Below, piece after piece: positions 35,571 through 47,675 of a stretch of 64,000 bases of DNA. Source of the stretch: Steinernema hermaphroditum (lineage: Eukaryota > Nematoda > Chromadorea > Rhabditida > Steinernematidae); contig CM059622.1 in the NCBI GenBank assembly GCA_030435675.1, positions 10,292,001-10,356,000 on the forward strand, read 5' to 3'. A model generated the notes under the pieces. That model was not told where the DNA came from and did no database searches. It saw only the letters and a program-made list of their open reading frames with translations. Every line of letters starts with the position of its first letter. Position 1 is the stretch's first letter. The position numbers and the translations under genes are program-made.

Positions 35571-36393
35571 AAGGATTCGGGGAACGGGAGTTCGCGCCTT
35601 GTTCCTAAGCTGCTGCCAAAATTGGTCGTCGAGCGCGACTGTCCATCGAGGGAGGAGGTAGTGCGTGCAGGCCTAGCGCGGACGAGGGCCGGGAGGCGGG
35701 CGCGCACGGTCCCGCGCTGGATAAGGCGAGGGAGAGGAAGGATCGATCGGATTTGGACAGTAAGCACGCGACGCGAGGGGTCAAGCGCAGGGACGAGGGC
35801 TTTTTTGTGCTGCGGAGGGTCCCTGGACGGGGCCAATTAGGGAGTGAGTTGCGCCGAACCTGGCCGCGTGGATGACGCGTGAGAACAGAGGTTCGGCCGG
35901 GGAGGGAGAGGTGCGAGCGGAAGTGATAGCGTTTGATGTTCTCGGAGTTGTAATTCCCACTTTTCGAGAATCGGAGGATGGAAGACGGAGAGCAGGGCCG
36001 CGGCGCCTAAAAAGACGATCGTAAATCGGCGATCGGGGAGGAGAGAAGAGGGCGCGCGCGACGGCACGCGATCGGATGAATAGGGAACGGACTCACGACA
36101 ATCCTCAAAGGTGCCGCCGACGGCGATTCGGGGAGCGGAGTTGCCGTCAGCCCGATGGTCCGAAGAAGAAAGAGACTTTGCAGAGCCGCCGACTCCGAAG
36201 AAGTCGCGCAAAAAGAGTGGGAGGAGAGGGTGCTACAGAAGGGTACTGTAGGTAGAAGACTTCGATTAACTCGTAAAGAGAGCGGAGTTACTACGATGTA
36301 GGGAGGCTACAACTAGAAAGGAAATACAAACAGGAGTGGTTGACAAAGAAAGGCGACTCCAGAAGACAAGAAGGTGGGAGGGAGTAGCACCCC

Positions 36394-36595
36394 GGAGATA
36401 ATCACTGTTTTCCGTGTGCCACTTCAGACGACGCCAAACATTTTGACTTCTCTCAGATTAACGTCACCCAAAAACAAAAAGTTTTCCTCACACCTCCATT
36501 GGAGTGATTAACACGAGATTATCTCCTTCGGTGGGAGGGCCACGCGACTCCGACGGCGCTCCTCTAGAGTGCTAACCCTAATTAACGGTAATTAC
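36394..36595 (+). repeat. Dispersed ~200 bp element, copy 1
   Basis: It begins GGAGATAATCACTG and ends ...GGTAATTACG. The inner 136 bp is bounded by inverted termini (GGAGATAATC at 36394 and GATTATCTCC at 36517-36526), as in a small MITE-like element, and about 70 bp of further shared sequence follows. It matches 43284-43485 in the same orientation at roughly 95% identity by eye. Confidence 0.85.
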
Positions 36596-39500
36596 GCACT
36601 CCTCGCCGTGTTTACTTGTCTCCGCGAAGGTCGCCGCGTGCCACACACGCGGCCAGTTCAAAAAGTTTCTATTTGTGCGGGGTTATGCAAATGCGAGCGC
36701 CTTCTGCGGCGACGTCTCAATCGCGGCCATCCAAGGTCGTCCGGGCTTTGTGGAGCCGCCGCTTGCGTGCACGCCTATCGGAGCGGGGCTCCTGCGGCGG
36801 AGCTGCTTTGCCCGAGGCGATTTTGGAGTCGCGTGTCGGAGGCGACAATCGCGCGGGCACCAAAAAGGGACCCACGAGGGGGAAAGGTGGTGATGCGGGG
36901 CTAATCCGCGAGGCTCTGGAGTGACCTTCGCGTTGCGTAACCGAGGAGTGAGCGGCGACTTTTACGGTTTCTGAGGAGCGAAGTGGGGAAGGAGTAATAA
37001 ATGAGTCGGATGAGCGCATTCGCACAATTTTACGACGCGACGATTCGCTGTAAAAAGTGGCAAAAAACGGTTGGGAAAGTTGCGCTCCTCGGAATCGCTG
37101 CTGGGAGGACTAGGATCGTCGAGAGAGCCTACGGTAGAGCCGACTCGAGGGTTCCCATGACCCCCTCGAGATACAGGAGGATAATCTCTACCTGCTAAAG
37201 GGAGATGAAGTGTTCCGTCTCTGCGGGTGGTCCGAAACTTTGAAGAGCGCCGCCGACCTTAATAGCCGAAGAAACGAGAAGGTCACGGAAGCACTTGAGT
37301 TGGGCAAATAAACAAAAAAGCGAAAGGATAAACTGTCCCTTGGGAGGCCGATTAGGCACAATTGCGAGACGCCATGAGATACAGGCTTGGATGGGGCGAG
37401 GATTCGTAGCTCAGAATCTTCGGATTCTTCTGTAGGTAAGCATTTGGAATGCTGGTTTATGAAAGAGAGTTTTGCATTGCAAAATAGAGGAAATCAGAGT
37501 GCACTCATAGCCTCGAGAAGCAGCCCGGAATCTCGACGTTGAGGCAATTAGCGCGTCGGATTCCACTGCTCGTCATAATTCATTCGAAATTCCATTTTCT
37601 TCCGGCGCCCTCCGCGCGTTTCCCTCGACGAGCGAGTAAACAAAAGCGCCGAAATGCGATTGGCGGAGGCAGCCGAAGCGGTGGCGGGCTACGGTAGTGG
37701 CGTGGCCGGGGGCAGAGGGCAAGTGGCGGTCGCGGCGGCTCGTGCCCGGAAAGCGCGGAAAGGAAGTGGTGATCGGAGTTGACGGGCGATATGCAAATGA
37801 AGAAGAAGAAGAAGGACATAAAAGAAGGTGCAGAAGACGCGCGAACTCGTTTTCCCCCGAAACGCCATCTGGCGTCTTCGGAGGCGGCGGCGGCGAGTCC
37901 TTGGGAAGCGGCTGATTTGAGTTTCTCATTACTCATATTCGATCGCGCGACAGGTTCCGAGGGGACCATCGGATCTCGCGCTGATCATGGATACAGTACC
38001 CACTCAGCAGCTTGCCGATAATCCCTCTCGAAACTCTCCTCGAGCTCCTCGGCGGCGCAGAATCGCGCCGTCGAGTGCAGGTAATTCATCATCAATTGCA
38101 ACGACATTAATCCCATTGGCGACATTCTAATCCGCGCGCGCCCATTAGGCGAATCGACGACCTCCGACCGTCCAACTCAAACAAATAACTCAATCGGCCA
38201 GAGAAGAAAACTCTTCGCAGAATCGCCTCGGCGGCCGGAGATCGCCGCGATAGGCGAATCGCGCGGATTCCAGCTGAATAAACAGTTCGAGGAAGCTGAT
38301 CGGCATTGGATATCGCGGCGCTTCGGACGATTTGGACCGGGCCCTGTTTGCATTATGCATGAAGGGAAGACGGTGGGGACTGTAGGCGGTAGCCCGATAC
38401 AGAATTATGCAAATTTTACGATTTCTCGAAGGGGGCTCGAGGCACCTGGAAGACTGTAAACGCGTCGAATGAAGCTATTGACCCATTCGGGTCCTATTGG
38501 GGAGGGGAAGGTGGGGCCTAGTGGGACAGCTCATCTGACAAATTTTGTAAGAGTTCAAGCTGGTTGAAAGATCGAGATAGATGATTTTCCGGAAGTGGAA
38601 TTGCCACTTAACCCTATCCCTTAATGTTATTTCAGGTGCTACCTGGTTCTCAAGGCGAAAACATGTTTTCTCCGTCCGTTCAATTCGATTCGCTAACCGA
38701 GTTACAGAAGTGGATTAGCTCCAAACTGCACAGAGTTCACCTAGGCCCGTCCAAAACAGAAATAATTTGGCCGGGAACGCGCCGACCTTTCGCCGAAGCC
38801 GTAATCCGAAATTGTCGCAACGTTCTCGCGGCGCACTTGAAGTAATTAAGCGTCAACGACTCTATTATGCGCCTGAGCGGCGACGCCGATTCAGCTGACC
38901 ACGGTTGGGAGGCCAGTTACCGAAGGGATCCTTGGGGCGGAGGGGACGAAGCTCCTCGGGACGAGCAGAACGATCGTTTACGACGGCGAAAGCGATCGCG
39001 AAATCGTTTCCAGATGTGCCGGGACTGTGTTAGGCGGTGAGGGGCGCCGGCGGAGGGCCGGGGACCTTGAGGGAATCGGCTATTTGTACCTCCGTATTCG
39101 GGTTACACTCCGGGGAGGAGTCGGGGGCGATTAGCCGAGCATAATGCCAATAAGGCGAACTTCATCGACTTCCCTACCGTACCCCTTAGCCGCCAGGACA
39201 AACAAGACTTTGTTTCCCACGCGATTGACCGAAAGCGATCGGGCGAGGGCCAAAAAGCCAAAAGCGGAATTACGCAACAAAGGCGCGGGGCGACTGTCCA
39301 AAGACTTGGGCTCAGGGTCGCAGGGACCGGGGGCCGGGCAGGTAACCGATCGCGTTAGGCAGTGAGGCGGCGGTCGCGTCGATTGGAGGGGCCGCTCGAA
39401 GCGGAGTATTAATTATATTTAGTCGCCCGGGAGCCGAGAGGCCGTCGCAGGGCGCCGCTAATTGAAATTGGCACAAATCGGGCGGAAAGGCGCCCGATTC

Positions 39501-41645
39501 TATTTGCGCACCTCAAAAATGTGGAAATCCAATTAGAAGAAGAAGAATGAAAGCGAGAGGAGACGGAGTATTCGATTATGAAGACGGGACAATGGGGCCA
39601 GGGGAAAGAGATCCAAAGTGGGACGGCTACCGTATGACGAGGGAGAATTTTGAAGGGATTCGCTTTGTTCCGTCCTAACCACAGATCGTCTTTGAGCACA
39701 AAATTGACGAAAACAAGTAGAAGGCGGAAGTGCCTGCTGGCTGATATCTCCCGATACCCTGCAGAGATACCTGCTACTTGCACTTTTCAGTGCCGCGGCC
39801 GATCAAAACAGATGTTCCGATGTCACAGATATCGACCCTAAAGTCCCTTTTCGTGGTTAATCGAAAGCTGAAGGACATCGAGGCTCGAGTGACTCGCGCC
39901 TTTCCCGAGAAACGATTCTGCGTTGTTCGTCTCGGAAAGCGTCCTCCGCAACCGCGAGGGACTACGGTGAGCGGCGCCGAGGCCCGAATCGGCCATTCCA
40001 TAAGTCGAATTAATTAATTATTTATAATATCATTAGCGTTGTCGTTCGGCGAACGCGCGAGCCGAGCGGAGAGGAGCGGAGATTTATTGGATTTACGCCG
40101 CGGAGACCTTTTATGAGCGCGTGAGGGCCGAAACGAGGATTGAGAAGGGTAAACACGAGTGATTGCGACTCTGCAGTTGAGAGGCTGGCCAGCTGAAGTT
40201 TAGGCAAAGAAGAACGCTTTATGCGAGAAAGTCCTATGCTTTGTTAAGCTCTTATCAAAGGAAGGCGTCAGGAGCTCGTATCTGCAACTTTTGCTCCGGG
40301 CTAAGTCGGCGCACCGTCGGCGGATAAGGCGAAGATCGTGCAAAATGACTTAAAAGAACCAAGGAAAGACGAACGAAATATGTGGCAAAGGAATGTGTTA
40401 CTACATTTGGTGGTTAACCTAAGCCAATATGGAAAATGACATTCATTGTCCGACGGCACGTCCATTTCGACGGCCGAAACTTCTATTCTCTGATTTAGAG
40501 GCACAGAATCTTGTGCTATTCTGCTATCAAAGACTCATACCTCGCAAGAGGTTCGTTGTGAAATAATAGTTCCTTTGGGAAGAAATCAAAATTTTGATCG
40601 CAGCCAGGAAAACCGATGATCGTCGTACAGCTGTTCATGCTAGACCAGTTCCGGTACCATTTAAAGAACAGATATATTTATCTACTTTTACGCGCTCTTA
40701 TCAGATGAAGTACAGTCGAAAAAGTTGTGGACAGGGCATCGGTTGGCAGGGCATCGAAATCTTTTACCAATACAAGATATGGATGGAACACCAACGAATC
40801 GCGGGGGTAGGTACAATGTGGCCTAAGAGAAGGAAAGGGTGTTGCTAATCATTGCTATTTGATATTCGTACTTAGACGCTTACAGCGTTTAAAAATGAAG
40901 AAGCACCTTAGCCACAGGAAGCATCATCTCTACTGACTTACAAAGCAAACTTCATTCTTTCCTTGGCTGAAATGAAATCAAACCAAAAAAACTGAATTTT
41001 AGGGACTGAGTGTAAAAAACCAACCATTCGTCGACATTCCAACGCAGAGCTCTATCCAACAGAAACTATCAAAACTCTTTTCCTAAAAGAGACATTCCAA
41101 GGGAACCCCCTCAATGGAAAGCAGACCCATAAATAAGAGAGGAAAGTCACCTTTCGAACGGAAAGGTAGCAAAACGCGTCTTCGGACCACCCGGAGGTGC
41201 AGAAACAAAAGCGAAACGTCGGCCGATCGGTCGGCGGCGGCGAGTTGAAAGAGAAAGTTGTCGCGTGCGCACGCGAACGCTTCGTTTGGCGCCAAAAATT
41301 TGAAAAATGGAGAGTTCCGAGATGAAAGGGAAGGTCCCTTATGCAAATTAATCCGTCGGACGCGCGATCGATCGCCGACGGTCGGAGACGTCCGACGCAG
41401 GATAAACGAGAAGCGGAGAAAAAGCGTTCTTCTGATAAGCCCCCGCCGGCGGAGGGCGCGGCCCTATCAGAACACAGTCCGCCGATCACTCTCGCGACTC
41501 TTGCGCGCTTCGTGAGGCGAAGGCGCCACGAACGTCGTCGTAAATCAGTTGTAAATCACGCCAGAAGCAACAAAACCACTGCTTTACGGCACCGAACACA
41601 AAAAGTTGCCGATTTGCGGGGGTACGGTAGTGGCGCCGGTGAATA

Positions 41646-41657
41646 GGGGGGGGGGGG
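41646..41657 (+). repeat. Poly-G tract (12 G)
   Basis: Twelve G bases followed by TGGGG. It is the second such tract within 6 kb, on the same strand as the first. Confidence 0.9.
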
Positions 41658-43283
41658 TGGGGATTAGTCCATGTTGATGGTCTTGACGAGAGTTCGAATA
41701 GCCTCCGTTTCATGGAAGAGGCTTCAGACATCACTGACCGCTTTAGACTGTCTCCTAGACGTGTGAGACGTCTCAAAGGGCCACTTTCATCATATAACTT
41801 CATCATTTGATGCACAAAAAGTTACAATTTTGGAACATTTCCGAGCGATCTTTTCTTCGTTTGATTTTCAGTTTTTCTGTGTTCTCGAAGCTGTGCGATA
41901 AAAAGGGTAAAGTCACATTCGAATGTTGCGATCCGAGATCTGGTGGGGCTGAGAGAGCGGCTGATAATCACCCTCCTCGTCTTTTTGCGACCTTTTTATC
42001 AGCGCGACTGTTTGGACCAAAAAGTGTTCGCTTCGGTGCAATATTGCAATTAAATGCACGGACTTTGCCTCCATGTGTGCACGTAGAATCGCTGTGTAAG
42101 GGTCTAATTTAATTGCTTCTGATAAAAAGTGCGCAAAAATATGTGACTTCCTTCTTTTATGTGGTAGAAAAAACACAAAACCGCCGTCGTGAGGGGATAA
42201 GATAATGGCGACTCGGGCGTAAGTGAGTGAGTAAACGCCAGAAAGAGAGTTTCACCTGGCCGCCTCAGACCCTCCTGACGTCTTTTGCCTCGAGAAGTCG
42301 TCACTTTTGTTTGCGTAAAAGCCTTGAAAAACATTCGGTCATCGCCACGTCAGTACACCCCGAAAAGGCCCAATTCAAATCTTTTTCGTTTCCGAGGGAG
42401 TCGATGGAAGCGCACAAAAAAGGTTTTGGTCCATTGAAGGGTCGCCGGGGAACACCATGAAATCGCGAAAAAAGTGATTCCGCGCGGAGAGTCACAAAAA
42501 ACGGCCGCGCGTACAAAGAAGATGGGTTCGGCGATGCCCCGGCGGAGGGTCGGAGGGGTCCTTAGACGCCGAACGGCACCGGCACAAAAAACGTCCGAAA
42601 AAGTCGGTCATCGCCTCGCTGCGCACTCAATTAATCACTCAAATCGGCTCCTCCGAACAACGGATCGATGTACCGTGCGATTATGAGAGACGTCCTCCAA
42701 TGGAGTGCGACTAATTTGGACCCCAAGGAGCAGCCGAGTAGCCGACGGGCTGGCGAATGCGTCAAAAGCGACGCGATCGGCGCTCCTGGCGCGTGCCGCT
42801 GATAAGAAGGCGGAACCCCCTCGGCGAAGACGGAGTTCGAAGACACGTGTAGGAGAAGGATTTGTTTGCCCAACGGATTCTGGAGGCGACTCTTCTCTGA
42901 GTGCTCGATGAGATGATGTAGTGGCTGGAAGGCGCCAAGAAGTTGCTAAGCTTTTCACGCTCTCCTATCAGCTCCTGATTCAGTGCAAATTAACAGGATC
43001 TTTCGAGGAGATAAGCGCCGATTATGACGCAACCGAAGGCATAACCTTGCGTCATCGAGCTACCGTAGTTTTATCCAATTAACGGAGCTATTGTGAGGAG
43101 AGTCAAAGGACGATCTTTCAGCCAAAACAACGGAAACGGCGACGGAAAGTTGTTCGTTTGTCCGAAAAGGAAGCCGAAAGCAATCGCCGCACGTGTCGGC
43201 GCCGTTGATTTGCATTCACCCGCGACGATATCGCGCCAAGACGCTTTCGGGGGACGATTTTTCGGAACAGGGACAAGATGTAG

Positions 43284-43485
43284 AAGATAATCACTGTTTT
43301 CCGTATGCCACTTCAGACGACGCTAAACATTTTGACTTCTCTCAGATTAACGTCACCCAAAAACAAAAACTTTTCCTCACAGCTCCATTCGAGTGATTAA
43401 CACGAGATTATCTCCTTCGGTGGGAGGGCCACGCGACTCCGACGGCGCTCCTCTAGAGTGCTAACCCTAATTGATGGTAATTACG
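43284..43485 (+). repeat. Dispersed ~200 bp element, copy 2
   Basis: Same orientation as copy 1. It differs from it by scattered substitutions, for example TTCCGTATGCC for TTCCGTGTGCC and AATTGATGG for AATTAACGG. The left terminus reads GAAGATAATC rather than GGAGATAATC; the right terminus GATTATCTCC is intact. No open reading frame is conserved between copies. Confidence 0.85.
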
Positions 43486-44449
43486 GACGATGAAATGTGC
43501 TGTTGTGTCCTACAAGGTTACATCTAAAACGGTAAAAGCAGTCCTTGTACAGGATGGTTGCAAGACAGGAAGGAATGCAGTCGAAATACCTTCATAATCA
43601 CTCGACTTTCGGAGTTTTTACCTTTTATCTCCTCTGTTCTTTGGTCGCTTTTCATTTTATAGCACATTCTAAAAAGCAGTCTCCAGCAAACAAGAGACAA
43701 AAGACCCAGGATCAGCGATGGTAGCGTCCGGTTATTACGTGTGAATCTGCTCATGCTTTGCGCCTTACCGTACCCCTGAGTGACTCATATCCATTTCTAA
43801 ATGTCCTTTCTCCCATTTCATCCCAATAACTTCCCTCTTTTTACGACATCCTCCACTTGCACTTTGCATGTCTATACCGTCGCACGTGCCTCCTCTTCCC
43901 CGCCGCCGCAGTGTTCTCCGCTTCCTGTGCCCTCGGCCCTTCCTCTGCGAATTAAAACGGAATCGATGTCCTCGACGATCCGGCGGACAATCGCTGTCGC
44001 GCGCCTCATTTTCATATCAAAACGACGGCGATCGAATCGAATTATAAATTCAGTCGATTACGATGCGATTATTACCTGAATGTGTGTGCAAATGAAACGA
44101 CTTCGGAAGGCAATGTTGGGGACACACAGAGGAAAGGCGATTTGCAATTGACAAAAGAAGGTTCAAACATGATCTACGTTCCAATTTTGCACAGTACTCT
44201 AGGGAGCAAGAAGTAGCTATTAAAGTGGCAAGCAAGTCGTCTTACGTGGTAAGGGTGAACTCTAACAGTATCAATTCAGTATGTTAGTGTGTAGTATTTA
44301 GAGTTTAAGTGCATGATCGTGTATCTGTTGGTCATCCGTTATCTTTTTGTGCTTAAGAAATGAAGCAAATGTGATAAGTTAATAAATATTTCCTCTTATT
44401 CCTCCTTTCCAGGCTCTCCGGAACGGCTCGACTTCGGGGAATTAAACAT

Positions 44450-44455
44450 TTTATT
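44450..44455 (-). terminator. Polyadenylation signal of collagen gene 1
   Basis: AATAAA on the minus strand (TTTATT on the plus), about 44 bases after the collagen stop at 44499. Confidence 0.7.
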
Positions 44456-44498
44456 ATCGGTACAGAAGATGTTCCAATTACGTACAAGAAAGAAGGAA

Positions 44499-45426
44499 TT
44501 AGACGCGGTTGTAGAAGACCGACGAGCGGGCCGGGCACGGGCAGTACGCGGCATCGCGACCGGGGATTCCCTCTCCTCCGGAGGTGCCAGGGCGTCCGGC
44601 CATTCCAGGGACTCCAGGCTGACCAGGGCGGCCGATGGGTCCCTTGGCTCCTGGCAGGCCAGCGGCGCCAGGAGTTCCGTTGTGTCCACGGTTTCCGGGG
44701 GCTCCGGAGACTCCAGGGCGACCGGGCTGTCCGGGGCGGCCCTTTCCTTTCTGTCCATCCTTTCCAGGCTGTCCAGGACGGCCGGGCATTCCATCGCGTC
44801 CCGGACGGCCAGCGTCTCCCTGGGGACCTTGAGGTCCGCGAGGTCCGGGGCTTCCGTAGCGGCCGAAGGATCCGGGGCTACCAGGGACTCCGGCCATTCC
44901 GGGAGGTCCGTCGGGTCCCTTGGGACCGGGAGGTCCGGCGGGGCACTTGATGCACGAGGTGTCCTGAAGGAGGGCTCAGAGAATGAGACGAATGAAGAGG
45001 GTCTACCTGGGGAGTGCAGGTGACGGGGGCGTGGGTGTTGTGGTTGTCGAAGCCGGGGACTCCAGGCTTGCCAGGGATTCCGTCGCGTCCAGGCTGGCCA
45101 CGAGGTCCAGGAGGGCCAGGGGGGCACTTCGGCTTCGTGGGCTCGCACTGGCACCAGGCCGGGAGGCCGGAGAAGTCGTGACGCTTGGCACGGAAGATGC
45201 TGTTGAAGGGATTCTCGCGGGGCTTGGTGGGGGGAGTGACGGAGAGCTGGATGTCCATCATGTTGGTCCAGGCGCTGTCGGTCTCCACACGGAACACCTG
45301 GACGCCATCGAGGACTTCGTCGTGAAGCTCGTTGATGGTGTTGTAGAGGGAGGGGATGACGACGAGGCAAGCGACGATCGCCAGAGTGCTGAAGGCGGAC
45401 GCGACTCCCACGAGGACCTTCTCCAT
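44499..45426 (-). CDS. Cuticle collagen, 294 residues (paralogue 1)
   Basis: Exons 45426-45007 and 44963-44499 with a 43 bp intron. The protein starts [20 protein letters not shown], an N-terminal membrane or signal-anchor segment of nematode cuticle collagens. It continues to an RAKR subtilisin-type cleavage site before [12 protein letters not shown], then a short Gly-X-Y block from [13 protein letters not shown], an interruption with [12 protein letters not shown] cysteines, then the main Gly-X-Y domain. It ends [18 protein letters not shown]. Such collagens are secreted by the epidermis, cleaved and crosslinked into cuticle. A TTTAAAAG box at 45471-45480 would place transcription start near 45445, which favours this ATG over an in-frame one at 45450. 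The specific C. elegans orthologue was not assigned. Confidence 0.92.
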
Positions 45427-45470
45427 GGCAGTAGAAGGCGGCTGTGGCACTACGAAGACGCGTTGTCGTC

Positions 45471-45480
45471 GCTTTTAAAC
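45471..45480 (-). promoter_or_regulatory. TATA-like box of collagen gene 1
   Basis: GTTTAAAAGC on the minus strand about 45-54 bases upstream of the ATG at 45426, the same arrangement as in the neighbouring collagen. Confidence 0.55.
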
Positions 45481-47629
45481 CGTTTCTGAACGCCCATGAC
45501 CCAGAGGGGCGGTTTGCGACTTCGAGGGTCAGCGGGAGGCAGCGAGAGCAAAGTGGTGAGTACAGTTAGGGGTGCATTCGAGAGGGATTTGAAGGTCGCG
45601 TGACGTCGGCACGCCAGCCAGAATCGTCGGATCACACGTATAGTTCCTTGCTTTGTCCCCTGGCATCTGAGGGCTTCGGTGTCTTGCAACAACTGTACCG
45701 AAATGGCATTGAGCACGGCTTTTCGGCCAAAAACAACCGGTTCCGACGCGAAAACACAGATTTGTTATTGCCCTATATTCAAGTGGCCTTGGCGGACTAA
45801 TGTAAACAACCAGAAGTCGTCGACAGAGCAGCCTTGAAGCCAGAAACAACGTGTTGACACCTCACACGAGGCTATCGAAATTATGACTTTTCAACAATCT
45901 AGGAGGTTTTCTAGAACCAGAACCAGCCAAGGTTTTCTTGATGCGTATTTTTCTGTTCAAAATGCCCTAGATTGTATCTGAAAGGGAAGTGGGTCGATGG
46001 CCTTTTGGAGACCACTTTTTTGGCCGAATCTCGACTCTCATTCGTGCACCATTCACACCCCCGGAATGTTCTCTCTGTTCACTCTGGACAGCCCCAGGCT
46101 GAGGAATGCGGGGAAGAGGAATTCAATTACAGTTCCAATGTGTTTGTCGTCAAGTTGGTTAACTCAAAAAGATGCTTCAAGGTCGGCGATGATGGGAACT
46201 GTCATATCGAGGAATGGCATTGCCTGCCATAACCTGACCTCTTGTCTGATTTGGTTTTTGATGTTTTGAACCCCATCAAGCAAGCATAGATTTCCGGAAC
46301 TCGGAGAGTTGGTCTTCTCCGGCTACGCCCTTCCATCGATCATTCCGGCACCCGAAACCTGTTAACTATGCCACGGCTTTCATGCTGACTTCACCTAACT
46401 GACCCCATTAGATGACGGCGCTGGCCGACTCCCTCTTTGTCATTAATTTCGCCTTTCGCTTCTTCGCCTCAAGGTCGCCAAAGGGAGATTTAGTCCGTTC
46501 GACTCATTGCAGATTCGAATGACCTTAGTGCGAGAGAAGAGCAAACTGACTGAGACTGTCGGTTTGATTGATAAGAGGTCCGGTTGGCGCGGACAAGAGT
46601 GGCCGCAATTTCGGTTCTCTGTGGGTGTATGGCATCTGAGGATTTTAAAGTTGGACGGCGATTGCGTGGGCGAATCAGCAATGGATACGATAAATGAGGT
46701 CGCGCTTATAGAAATGCCAATGATATCTGGATAAAATATGGATATTTCACAGGGTATGAAATCGCGATGGAAGGCCTCTCTATGCTTTGCTTCTCATTTA
46801 CATAGAACCAGAAGAGGATGAGCGGTCGCAAAAACTCGGAGTAGACACGTTCACGACATTGACTGCAACCGCTCAACACGGGGTCCTTGTAAGTGGCTCA
46901 GCGAGATAGATTTTTCTCTTTCTGTCGGCTGAATTTTCAATTATTAACACAAATGAAACACAAAAAAATCGAAACTGTAGAAGGGTGGCGACGTACACTT
47001 CGGAGATGGTGCAGATCTTGCGAGGCGAGGCAATTGCACACCCTGTACACTATCAGCCCGAAGAACCATTTCACTGAAATTGTGGAGCGAATTGCGTAGA
47101 CTTCGGAGTGGATCTTCGGTATGCGAGGCGTTGATGGGCGGTGGCGACGGCCCCTTTGGCGAAATGCTTACCAGCCATGACGGATTGGAACAGGGCGGTC
47201 ATTGCTCCAAGAATGACCGCTCACTCAATTCATTCAACGAACTTTAGAAAGAACGAGTGGACGACTCGGCCGATCACTGCGGACTCAAATCGTGTCGTCA
47301 GAACAAGCACTAAAAAGAAATTTGTCGGATAGAAATAACAAAGCTCTTGCTAAGTTATATTTATGTGTCGTTTAGTGTACTGTGTTTAGAAAGGCTCCTG
47401 ATACTGTCAGGAAGCGCTTTCCTAGAGCGATTGGAACCGCCTTCAAAATTGCACCAAGAGATGAATCTCTATTTGTTTTCCAGTGCCCATCACTGGGACC
47501 TGCTTCGCAACATTTCTCTCGACATTAATCATTCTGTTGGGCGGCTCACATCCGACAATCGATCTTATCTTGGTAACCGGTTTCGAAACAACAAGTGCAA
47601 TTGTACTTCGAACAGTCGAGAGAAGAGAA
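45481..47629. other. Intergenic region between the two collagens
   Basis: Short frames only; none has a recognisable domain. No RNA gene or clear repeat was seen. Confidence 0.55.
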
Positions 47630-47635
47630 TTTATT
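47630..47635 (-). terminator. Polyadenylation signal of collagen gene 2
   Basis: AATAAA on the minus strand about 41 bases past the stop at 47676, matching the spacing in collagen gene 1. Confidence 0.7.
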
Positions 47636-47675
47636 TTTCGAAAGCGAACCGAACTCCGGCGGAGATTTCTTCTCT

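Larger units (their letters stand above)
34399..44449. other. ~10 kb region upstream of hlh-2 without convincing genes
   Basis: No frame here shows coding bias, recognisable domains or consistent splice phases; the longest open frames are compatible with GC-rich chance. It carries a pair of ~200 bp dispersed repeats, two G-tracts and many TACSGTA palindromes (34556, 35273, 37130, 37690, 39175, 39628, 41623, 43061, 43766). Its position directly 5' of a developmental bHLH gene suggests an extended regulatory domain; unannotated non-coding 5' exons or RNA genes cannot be excluded. Confidence 0.55.

Noticed and set aside
38624..38845. 73-codon frame after TTATTTCAG in the gene-poor block
   Set aside because: The acceptor-like start drew attention, but no upstream exon or domain could be found.
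44469..45489. Plus-strand frames over the collagen genes (also 47595-48023 and 48167-48808)
   Set aside because: Gly-Pro-rich coding complements to Pro/Ala/Gly or Ser/Gly frames. The minus-strand genes have start, intron, cysteines and polyadenylation signals.
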